Made by a program: the position numbers and the translations under genes
Assembly (NCBI GenBank): GCA_963978905.1
Contig: OZ022257.1
Coordinates: 9,508,509 to 9,572,508, forward strand
DNA length: 64,000 nucleotides
From: Trichostrongylus colubriformis
Lineage: Eukaryota > Nematoda > Chromadorea > Rhabditida > Trichostrongylidae
Direction: 5' to 3'
Shown: positions 55,430 to 64,000 of the stretch, piece after piece
Layout: every line of letters starts with the position of its first letter
Numbering within the stretch: position 1 is the stretch's first letter
Notes under the pieces: model-generated
The model's database searches: none
The model's input: only the letters and a program-made list of their open reading frames with translations
What the model was told of the DNA's origin: nothing

Positions 55430-55790
55430 CCTTAAAAACACCGGAAGGGATAAATTTGGCTGACTGTGAAATATGACCCGAGAAATAGAATCCCGAAAGC
55501 TTCCCTTTTTCTCTCGTACCCATTTGCTAGCCGGAGTAGACTGCAGACGGGCAAAGAGGCTAAATCAACCGTCCGCGAACGCTGTCACGCCATCGCCGTC
55601 AACACGCCCGGCTGCAGGGATGCAAGACAAAACCCTGTGCTGCGGGGTCGTGATAAGACCCCAAGCGGCAGTTTTTCAATGCGAGTTTCGCCACACATCA
55701 CCTATTTTAGAGTAAAAGGTTTGTTCTTAGACAACATGTATTCACAGTTCTCACTTTTCGCTTACGTGTCCCACTGCCTCTGAGTATCAC
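55430..55790. repeat. Dispersed repeat family H
   Basis: CTTAAAAACACCGGAAGGGA, GCTGACTGTGAAATA and GGGGTCGTGATAAGACCCC correspond in order to 59725-60370. Confidence 0.55.
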
Positions 55791-55810
55791 TGGTGCGCGT
55801 TTCTAATTCT

Positions 55811-56105
55811 TAGGCCGCTTCCATACTTTGCGCACCGACGCCGTCACGCGCGTGCCGACGTCCATAGATAATGCGGTCCCAATCACACTACAGTATGGTG
55901 TTGTGGCCGATTCGAATCTTGGCGCTGTGCCAATACACGAAGCGGCCACGATCAATACACGAAGCGGCCACGATCACCTTATTGGCACAGCGCCAAGATT
56001 CGAATCGGCCACAACACCATACTGTAGTGTGATTGGGACCGCATTATCTATGGACGCCGTCACGCGCGTGACGGCGTCGGTGCGCAAAGTATGGAAGCGG
56101 CCTTA
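55811..56105. repeat. 290-bp near-perfect palindrome, family C type ends
   Basis: Ends TAGGCCGCTTCCATACTTTG and AAAGTATGGAAGCGGCCTTA. The arms match almost exactly for about 130 bp (for example CCAATCACACTACAGTATGG and its inverse). The centre has two tandem copies of AATACACGAAGCGGCCACGA. No other copy in the window has this inner arm sequence. Confidence 0.9.
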
Positions 56106-56296
56106 CAGATAACAGTATACGTTATCAGCAATGGAAATCGTACCATTTTTCAACTAATCATCTTGATCTAACAAGAAGCTCATGACCTTCTGATATGAAT
56201 TCCTCCGCAGCAGAATTTTTAGAACATTTTTTATACATGAGTCACTTATAGTCACAAAACTTATATTTTATCCTTTAAATCACTTATCAGAACATG

Positions 56297-56470
56297 TTCT
56301 TAAGGAAATCGTTCACGTAGATTTGACTTCTTATGTTACCCATATATTGCTGTTCTATTTGCATTGGCTCACTACGGGTCACATGCAAAGTTTCACGCGA
56401 AAAAAAAAGAAGAATCCGGCTGAGATACACCCTCTCCAAAGTCAAACGTCCTATGAGGTGAGGCTGTCCC
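56297..56470. repeat. Family A, one arm
   Basis: TCTTAAGGAAATCGTTCACG followed by TTTCACGCGAAAAAA and GGCTGAGATACA. The other arm is not present. Confidence 0.6.
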
Positions 56471-57294
56471 TGGAGACGCGGAGCTGAAGAGATGTGAAGC
56501 AAACTAGTCAGTGATCGGGGACGCGGTGTGGGAAGCAAATCAAGATTGGACTCGAAACACTGACCTGCTCCCTTCCCGCCAACAACTGTTAGAAGAAGGA
56601 TTGGTGGTGGGAATTTAAATGATTCGCTGTTATTCAGATACTCGATTTCTGCACTAAATCTGGAGATTTCTTTTGGTTTTACTGTTTGTTTGAAGACTAT
56701 ATGTAGCATAGTGATTTTGAGAACAAGTAGAATATTGAAATTCTCGAGCATAACTCTTTTAAGTGTCGTTTCTCTCGATACAGGGTTTTACAACCCACAT
56801 AGGGCTGACTTCGATGGTCTCTTGAATGCCGTACGGAAGGCTAAAGGGTATACTAAGCTTCTCACTCGCGTTCTTCCTCATGCTTTTTTACATTGATTTT
56901 TTCATTTTGATATAGATTTCATTGTGTTTTTACTCTAGACTCTGATACTGTGTCAATCTGGTCACATTTATTTTGCTGGATTGCTTGTCGGTACCATTTG
57001 GTCACAAGGGCTCATTCTTAACATATTATATGTTATAACAATGAAGATGTACTATATCTCTTTCGATACAAAGACCCACTGAATTCAATTAACGCAAATC
57101 AAAGTTTAATGAACAGAATATGCTGAATAGTTATCGTGGGGCTGAGGGAACTGATTATTGTCAAGTCTGGGGTCAAGTATTTTCACAGGTGGATGATACA
57201 GTCCTACAAGGAAAGGACTTCGCATCAAAGACACCCGAAGGAAGGCAAGGAATGAAAGCGTATTTGAAAGCATTGTCCTCTGTATGCTCAGAAA

Positions 57295-57575
57295 GGATGT
57301 GTGGCGAAAATCGCGTTAAAAAGCGCGCCTTTGAGCGCTATTGCAAGTCTAGTGCGCTTCACCTCGAAGTGTGCACGCTTCAGTAGCCGAGTAGCCCACT
57401 GCCGGTGCGCAGAGAAGGCATTGTCATTTACTGTCGCGTAGGGCGATTAATTTTACAAGTGAAACAACAAACAGCAATACGGAAGGGAACAATAATGGTA
57501 GGTAAAGCGAAAGAACGAGAAAAAATAATATGATTTTAAAAAATCCAATGAATTCACACTCGACGTCTTGCCAAC
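57295..57575. repeat. Dispersed repeat family F
   Basis: AATCGCGTTAAAAAGCGCGC, CTGTCGCGTAGGGCG and GTAAAGCGAAAGAACGAGAA match 46440-46790. Confidence 0.55.
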
Positions 57576-58079
57576 GCATCGTGTGTGCGATTGCAGCAAC
57601 CCCAAGGAACTGCTAGCATTCACTGCGATCCAAAATTACCCCTCAGATTTTTTGAGATAAAATGTATTCTATGGAAATTCTTATTCGCTGAGATCAGCCA
57701 ATGCCCATATTCCCTTCCCTCTGAGGTCGCCTACGATGACGTTTCAAATCGTTACCAATGTTTTACCAAAATCCCCACTAGGTGACAGAAAAATGCCTTC
57801 ATTTTTCGCTCTCTCAACGTTACGTGCAGGAAGTGCATTGCTCTTCTCACACATTAATAGGATCCCTTACATTTCTGTCGTCGCATTCAGACGCGGACAA
57901 ATCCACTGATTTGCCACAATTCATGCATAAAACACTGACTTTAAAGGAACCGGAAGGAGTAGCGAGAAAAAGGGAGATAGGAAGAAATGTTAGGGATAAG
58001 GATAGCACAATCCGGAAACCGGACCATGTGGTTTCTATTTACAATCTACAGCGTAATGCTGGAAACCGCATACATCAGC

Positions 58080-58290
58080 TTTCCGAGTTGCTTGCAGTAA
58101 GCGACGGGGCAACAGTCTAATGTAATTGTCATTTGTTGTCACGTAGGGCTTATTTCATTCATTCGTGATGATGTGAAAATAGCGAAACCACGACAACAAC
58201 AAACAAGTGGCCAATGAAAAGGAGAGTAAGCGAAAGAGCAAGAACAAACAGTTTTATGATTAAAGAAATCCCGTTAAGTACGCATTTTTG
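58080..58290. repeat. Dispersed repeat family F, partial
   Basis: TTGTCACGTAGGGCTTATTT and GAGTAAGCGAAAGAGCAAGA match the family's centre. Confidence 0.5.
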
Positions 58291-58339
58291 GTAGATTATA
58301 AGGATTAAAAAAATATATAGTTCTTGGACGGGGAGGGGG

Positions 58340-58560
58340 ATGGACCGCGAAATCTAGTTCCATTCAGAATCGTAGTGGCAAATCGGTGAATTCGATTTGG
58401 CCTATGCAATATTTGCGGAGCCAGCCGAGGTACAATACAGTGTTCTTATCCTCCCAGATGAGCCAGGTACTAATTACCCTATCCGGAAAGGGTGGAAGGC
58501 TGATTGGCTTTGGCGGGCGTTGATGCGGGATTTGATCCCGCACACCACGTACACCACTCC
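58340..58560. repeat. Family G repeat, partial
   Basis: CTAGTTCCATTCAGAATCGT, CTTATCCTCCCAGATGAGCC and GCGGGCGTTGATGCGGGATT follow the left arm of 8398-8933 in order. Confidence 0.65.
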
Positions 58561-58615
58561 AACTCCCCGATTGGTAGATTATAATAAGTGTAGATACAAA
58601 TATCAAATACATATA

Positions 58616-59123
58616 CAGTAGCGCTCAAAAGTCTTCGGCCAAAACTTTTTTGTCATAACTTTTTTTCTACTTGACCAAATTTGACAAAATTTTAATATGT
58701 GGTGCCTGAACCTATTGTCAACATTTTCTTGTACTTAAGCGCCGCTTGCCACTTTTCATGATTTTTAACAAGAATTTACAACAAGACCAACCAAAAAAAA
58801 GTAAGAGGCTTGTTCAAGAAAAACGGCTTTCTATACAAAAACAAAAAGAGCAAGCCTCAGAGAACATTAATATTTTGTAGCAAGAACACGACTTTTGATG
58901 ACAGCGGCACAGCGGGACGGCATAGCGATGGCATGCCAAAATTAAAAAATTTCATATAACCACGTAACCTACACCGTTTCGCGCCAAAATAGTATATTAA
59001 GTATGCAGTTTCTCCAAGTACAACATACTAAAATTTCTCTTAAATCGGTGCAGTTGCAAGAACGTTACAAGTGAAAAAACCCGAGTGAAAGACCATTTCG
59101 CCGAAGACTTTTGAGCGCTACTG
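58616..59123 (-). mobile_element. Deleted Tc1-like element
   Basis: Ends CAGTAGCGCTCAAAAGTCTT and the inverse, flanked by TA (58614-58615 and 59124-59125). Minus strand near 58878-58945 reads AMPSRCAAVIKSRVLATKY then stop, a typical Tc1 transposase C-terminus. The catalytic domain is gone. Confidence 0.85.
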
Positions 59124-59724
59124 TATATAGGTAGAGCCACATCGATCGACTTCAGGAATTGGAACTCGGAAAACGACAAAATTTTGCCCATTTGATCGGC
59201 AAGGAGCACTAAATAATCCCAAATGTGGTTAGTAAAGGCTCTTATGGAGAGTCATGTTGTCTATGGCTTGTAGACGACAGTTAAATAAGCACACATGTCA
59301 GAAAAAGAAATGCATTCATTTATGAAGTTCTTCTTTTAAATGAGCGAAGAAGAAAGGCTCTCAAAGGTGATATAGCGGACCCTGGATAGCGCGGGACCAA
59401 CGCTAGTGAGCAGAAGAATAAGGGGTATGGTAAGACTGAAGAGAGATTGGTCCATGGCAATTACGTTTTCCAATGTAAGACGCTTCACTCGTCGTTGCTG
59501 ATTCAGTGTTTTTCAGACGTATGTGTTTATCAAAGGCCTTAATCGGAATTCGCTCATCGAATTAAGTGCTGTCACGGTAGTCGAGAGCTGGAATTATCTT
59601 TGCGGTAAATCGGTTTGAGATTGAGGGATAGCCGATAAATAACTTCTTAAATAAAACACACAACAAAAACAGGGAAGTCTTTTCTGTCTTATGTGAAATT
59701 TTCGATTGAGTTGACGTTTTAAAG

Positions 59725-60370
59725 GCACCGGAAAGGATAAGTTTGGCAGATAGTGAAATACGGTAGTGGGGTGCTCAGGGGTAACGGTTGGAACACACGG
59801 TCAGTGGGGCCACTAGGTCACGCGGTGTCTGCACAGTCCTTAAATCATTATACACATCTTTTATATCATCATCATCCATCAATACAAGGAAACAGACGTG
59901 CAATGAGGGTAGGATTTACATAAACAAATCGCCTGAGTAATTTATGTCACAGGACAAATGCCACAGGCTGTCACAGGCTGAGGCCTAGATTCGTGTTTCT
60001 CAACCTACACCCGGGTGCTCAGCAGTGCAGCAGCAGAGAAAGAGAAATAAAACTGCAAAAAAATCCGAGAGGAACCCGAAAACTCCCATCTATCTCGCAA
60101 CCTCTGCATCACTAGCTGATGGTAGACTGGGTAGACGGGCGAGGGGCTGAATCAGCGAGCCGCAAATGTTGTCCCGCTCTTGCCGGGAATTCGCCCAGCT
60201 GATGAGTTGCAGAACGACACGTCGGGCTGCGGGATCGTGATAGAACCCCAAGCCGCGCTTTTTTAATGTGAGGTTCGCCACTCATAGTGTATTCTGAAGT
60301 GAAATGTTTGTTTTCAAAGAACTCAGTATCTCAGTACTCACTTTCCCATTACTTCTCGCGTTGACTCTGA
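59725..60370. repeat. Dispersed repeat family H, longer copy
   Basis: TTTAAAGGCACCGGAAAGGA, GGCAGATAGTGAAATACGG, then GGGATCGTGATAGAACCCCA and TTCGCCACTCATAGTGTATT, in the same order as 55430-55790 but with about 280 extra bases. Confidence 0.55.
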
Positions 60371-60723
60371 CAAATGTTTCGCAAACCTGCATAAATAAGT
60401 AAATAAAGTGGGAGGAAAACTAAAGTCTTTGCTTGCCTGAACCAGCTACGGATACGAAACTATGTACAATGATTCGGAATGTTCTTCAAATGCCACATCG
60501 ACACCTTATTCTGATTGACAACTGGGACTGAGGTCATCAAAAGCAAAAAAAAGCAAAAGAGGTAGGAAAAAGAGGGCGAGTTGTCAAAAATCAGACCGCA
60601 AACTCGGTCTATACAGTGGGAACTAGACAACACGATGGCTGCGCGTCTGATCGATAGACCAATCTCCAGCACATGAGCGTATTTCCCCAACAAGGCATCG
60701 CCCATATATTTATTGTCCACCGA

Positions 60724-61145
60724 TTTAAAGGAATCGTCCGCGAAAAAATGAGTTTTTATGTCACCCCTATATTTATGTTGCATTTGCCTAATGTGGACAG
60801 CATGCAAAGTTTCACGCGTAAAAATTTGAATCCGGCCGACATACAGCACCGCAAAGACTTGGTCGGGTGGGCGGAGCTTCCGAGCAAGTGCCCACCCCAT
60901 TGTCTGCAGCGGTCGGAGACGCATTTTAGGAACGAGAAGTTACGTAAACTGTCCCACTCTCCGTTCCCAACCGCGGCGGACAGCTTTTACTGGGCTTTTA
61001 CTCGGAAGCCCCGCCCACCCGGCCAAGAATGCGGGGAGCTGTATCTTGAAGAATACTAACTTTTCCGCGTGAAACTTTGCATGCGGACCCAATATAAATA
61101 TAAGAGTAACAAAGTGCTGATTTTCCCGTAGTCAATTCCTCTAAG
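60724..61145. mobile_element. Foldback MITE family A copy
   Basis: TTTAAAGGAATCGTCCGCGA at the left and GTAGTCAATTCCTCTAA at the right; GTCGGAGACGCATTTTAGGA marks the family centre. Confidence 0.8.
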
Positions 61146-61769
61146 GATCACGAACACTATCAATATCAAGTCATAACCAAATCATCCTAATCTGATTCAC
61201 GGTGAAAAATCCATGTGCGGTAATAAGAGAACTGGACATACATGAGCATACATAAGACGGAGGACCGCCGAAGGCCACAAAGTCGGGTTATGCACTAGGC
61301 GTATGTGAAAGTCACCTGCTAGGTTTGACAGTATTTAAGTGCTGCACTTGGCATGGCGTCGTGCACCATTATGAATAATTTAGAATATTTCATGAAATGG
61401 TGGTCCAATCGCGTAAAAAAGTGCTAATGACTCGTAAAAAATTGCCAATGACGTCTACGTAGTATACGACAAGTACTCAACCCATCTAATCACTCAATCC
61501 CGTCCAACAAAAAAAAGCAGTTCCCTCTGGCAGCTTTTCAATGCAAGAAGCAAGCATTTCATGATTCTTCACGTGCAATCGCTGGATAGTGGTATGAGAA
61601 TGGTGTAAAAACTTCATAAACATGACTCAAAACAGCAAAGTTCCTTTTCGCTGGAGGAGCGCGAGCTGGTAGATCGAGTAGGGCTGAATGATGTAGGTGA
61701 TGCCATCAGGTTTCATTCGGTGGACTCACTTAAAGGACTCCCTGCTTTGCTTGTGCTGGGTATACTCAT

Positions 61770-62119
61770 AGCTTCTGCTTCCACGCAGACGTGTCCACGC
61801 ATGCGTGCGAAGTGCATTTTCATGTTGGTTCGGCTGAAAGCAGACATTCGCGTGACCATGAAGTACACAGGAGGTCTGGGCACATTCATATCTTCGCGTA
61901 CCCAGGTAGGGCCTTGCTACCTGTCCGAAATATTCACAAAAGTTGCAGCAACAAAATACTTACAAGGGAAGGACCCCAGGTCGAAGTGGCCATTCGGAAT
62001 GGGATACATATGGTCCGACGCATTTTCGGACGCTGATCCCGAATATACTAATACTAATAGCTTCTGCTTCCACGCAGACGTGTCCACGCATGCGTGCGAA
62101 GTGCATTTTAATGTTGGTT
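61770..62119. repeat. Direct duplication of a 60-bp segment, spacing 289 bp
   Basis: AGCTTCTGCTTCCACGCAGA starts both copies (61770-61830 and 62059-62119), almost identical. The segment between and after relates to 62896-63080 in inverted orientation and to about 18770-18900. Confidence 0.75.
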
Positions 62120-62221
62120 TTCTGTATTCAAAATTTGCAGAACGATTCTCTGAGCAAAGTTATGGAGGTTTTTCTGTGGCGGGGCACTATTTCATCAGCA
62201 CGGCCGCTTGCTAAGCAATCA

Positions 62222-62305
62222 GCGGCCTCAGTGGCTCAATGGTAGTGTTCCGGATCTGCAGGACAAGGGTTGTGGGTTTGCTTCCTGCCGGTGCGGGTTT
62301 TTTTT
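62222..62305 (+). tRNA. tRNA-like sequence, probably pseudogene
   Basis: TGGCTCAATGGTAGTG resembles an A-box/D-arm. GTGGG TTTGCTT CCTGC can form a 5-bp T-arm with a 7-base loop (two wobbles). A run of eight T at 62298-62305 could end Pol III transcription. The acceptor and anticodon stems do not pair well, so I do not call an amino acid. Confidence 0.3.
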
Positions 62306-62895
62306 GCATTTTGTGTTTAAATAATAGTAAGTGCTTTACTTTCACTCCTGGACGTTTCCTTGTACTGGAACCTATCGCACCCATCACTCTGCCACTTTAT
62401 TTATAACTACTAACATTACTCACAAAGGAAGGATACCAAGTCGAAGAGATTCCCATACCACACGAATTAGACGTTGTTGCGTAAAAAGATTATGATATTC
62501 GGGCACAGGAGGTCGAATTACCTCTCTGTGAAAATTTTCAGCCAAATCCAGTTTTTGGTCCAACTTCGGAAAATTGGGGGTGGCCAGGGGATAATGTGGT
62601 AGTTTTTGGATTATCTTCCACATAAAACCCTGCAACCTGAACAGGATAGCCTACACATACCTTTCACACTTGCCCATCGCACTAAATGTACGAAACAAGC
62701 ATCAAATAGGAGCATTTCCTAGGCAAGGGTCATAGACTTCTCCTTTGTTCAATGTGCTGCCACCCAATAGCTCGTGAATTTTTCCGAAATTTGGTCAAAT
62801 CCTCGAATCAGCTGAAAACTTGTCCCTTGGGGTAATTTGACTCCCTGAACACGAAAATCGCCCTGGTTTTGCGCAAGAACGTGTGGCTCGCCTGC

Positions 62896-63080
62896 CATGG
62901 GCTTTCAAACCTACCATATGATAGTACTGTTTTTTCAAAAAAAAAACCTCCATAACTCCGCCCAGAGAATCGTTCTGCAAATTTCGAATACAGATTCGAG
63001 ATCAGCATCCGAAAATACGTCGGACCATATGTATCCCATTCCGAATGGCCACTTCGACCTGTTGTCCTTCCCTTGTTAGT
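62896..63080 (-). repeat. Dispersed repeat, inverted relative of 61960-62175
   Basis: AAACCTCCATAACTCCGCCC, TCGTTCTGCAAATTTCGAAT and CCATTCCGAATGGCCACTTC are the inverse of words at 61960-62175; a third, diverged copy is near 18770-18900. Confidence 0.7.
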
Positions 63081-64000
63081 AATACTATGCAACTGACAAT
63101 AGTTACTGATACTGCAGAGGCTATATAGATGTTCTAGAGGAGGAGGGGGGGGGGGGGGGTCGTGGTTGGGTCCCCATCGAGAGCGAGAGAAGGGATCGTA
63201 CTAAAACGGCCTTTCTCTTCGACACCTGGGTGTGCCTTGGTCTCCGTATGCCTCCTACTCGGATGCTGCCTTTAACTTGCCCGCATCGCTTCGCTTACGA
63301 ATCGCATCGCGAAATCCTGACATGAAGAAACGTACACACAACAAGAGGGATTCATTACTCTACACATGAAGGAGTGTTCTTTTTAGTACCGCGCTTTCAT
63401 TATACTGGTACTACTTCAAAGGCCTTATTACCAGTAATCGGAAAGCGTAAATGGTCGTCCAAGACCGGAACTATACGCTTTATCTTACTATCTTTCCTAA
63501 TCAGTCCAACGTAAACCGTATGTCAGATACGGCACTCCCAGGTTTCGAGGAAAATAGTTGCCACAGTACGACCCCCCCCCCCTCTTTACGAGAACTAACT
63601 ATGTACTCCTCGCTGAAGCAAAAATATTTATAACACAATCCCTATACCGGTTCGCTATCAACTGCTCATTCTGAGTTTAGATTCTACCATATATTGCTGA
63701 CCTCTGCAGGTACAACCACCCCCCCCCCCTTGCTTGGTCTTATACGACCCCCTGGTCGAGGAATCCTCGACTCCCGGCGTACCCTGTTCACTAAGTCACT
63801 GTGTCCCTGATGAAAAGGCACGAAAGTAGAGAAAAAGCACAGCGTAGGAGGGCAGTGATAAATGGCATAAAGCTCCATTGAAGCGAAGAACAGCTGGAAT
63901 TGAGTTGAGTTGCTCGACGAAAAAAAAGGAGAAAAGGAAATTGATGTATAGGGCGGCGACCATGGCGCTGAAGCTAAGGGAAAAGGTAAAAAAGAGCGTC
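63081..64000. other. No gene recognised
   Basis: Three homopolymer runs (G near 63142, C near 63571 and 63719) and a family E fragment near 63255-63335. The open frames lack domain or splice support. Confidence 0.4.

Noticed and set aside
61720..62214. 164-codon frame starting with a signal-like stretch
   Set aside because: It begins at a GTG, spans a 60-bp direct duplication and repeat-family sequence found elsewhere in inverted orientation, and has no domain. Most likely a repeat-borne open frame.
1..64000. CRISPR arrays, prokaryotic operons, phage or plasmid functions
   Set aside because: Repeats are dispersed or inverted rather than regularly spaced, and genes have spliceosomal introns; the window is eukaryotic.

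Overview
The window is nuclear DNA from a nematode, most likely a strongylid (clade V) parasite close to the hookworms (Ancylostoma). This rests on short coding exons with compact GT-AG introns, a sulfatase-like DUF229 gene of the type common in nematodes, a BEL/Pao retroelement, several mariner-family transposons and a very high load of foldback repeats. There are no operons, plasmid or phage features. The species was inferred, not checked by any search.

Layout. 1-4.5 kb holds a foldback repeat and a truncated BEL/Pao element (gag zinc knuckle plus protease, no reverse transcriptase, possible 3' LTR). 4.87-14.94 kb (+) is a multi-exon DUF229 gene: nine exons join with consistent codon phase, and almost every long intron carries its own foldback element. 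16-20.9 kb is repeat-rich and has no convincing gene. 26.28-20.99 kb (-) is a complete seven-exon model for a secreted protein of about 235 residues that I do not recognise, with a TATA box just upstream and a decayed mariner in an intron. 39.56-26.85 kb (-) is a nine-exon rhodopsin-class receptor that looks opsin-related (DRY and NPxxY present) but has arginine where opsins carry the retinal-binding lysine; only its N-terminal exon was not found. 40-51 kb is dominated by repeats, with one candidate exon, one broken reading frame next to a mariner-derived palindrome, and a tRNA-like insertion flanked by a 13-bp duplication. About 51.7-52.5 kb (-) has two phase-compatible exons of a probable chemoreceptor-like membrane protein. 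53.49-54.75 kb is a structurally complete mariner with an uninterrupted DD34D transposase. The rest (to 64 kb) is repeats, including a deleted Tc1-like element and a 290-bp near-perfect palindrome.

The most unusual large-scale signal is the number and variety of foldback families. One family has a shared GC-rich core, two alternative terminal modules and recurrent 9-bp target duplications. Several families contain tRNA-like modules. One intron of the DUF229 gene is almost entirely a TA-flanked foldback transposon. Gene models were built by hand from splice sites and phase; none was checked against transcripts or databases.
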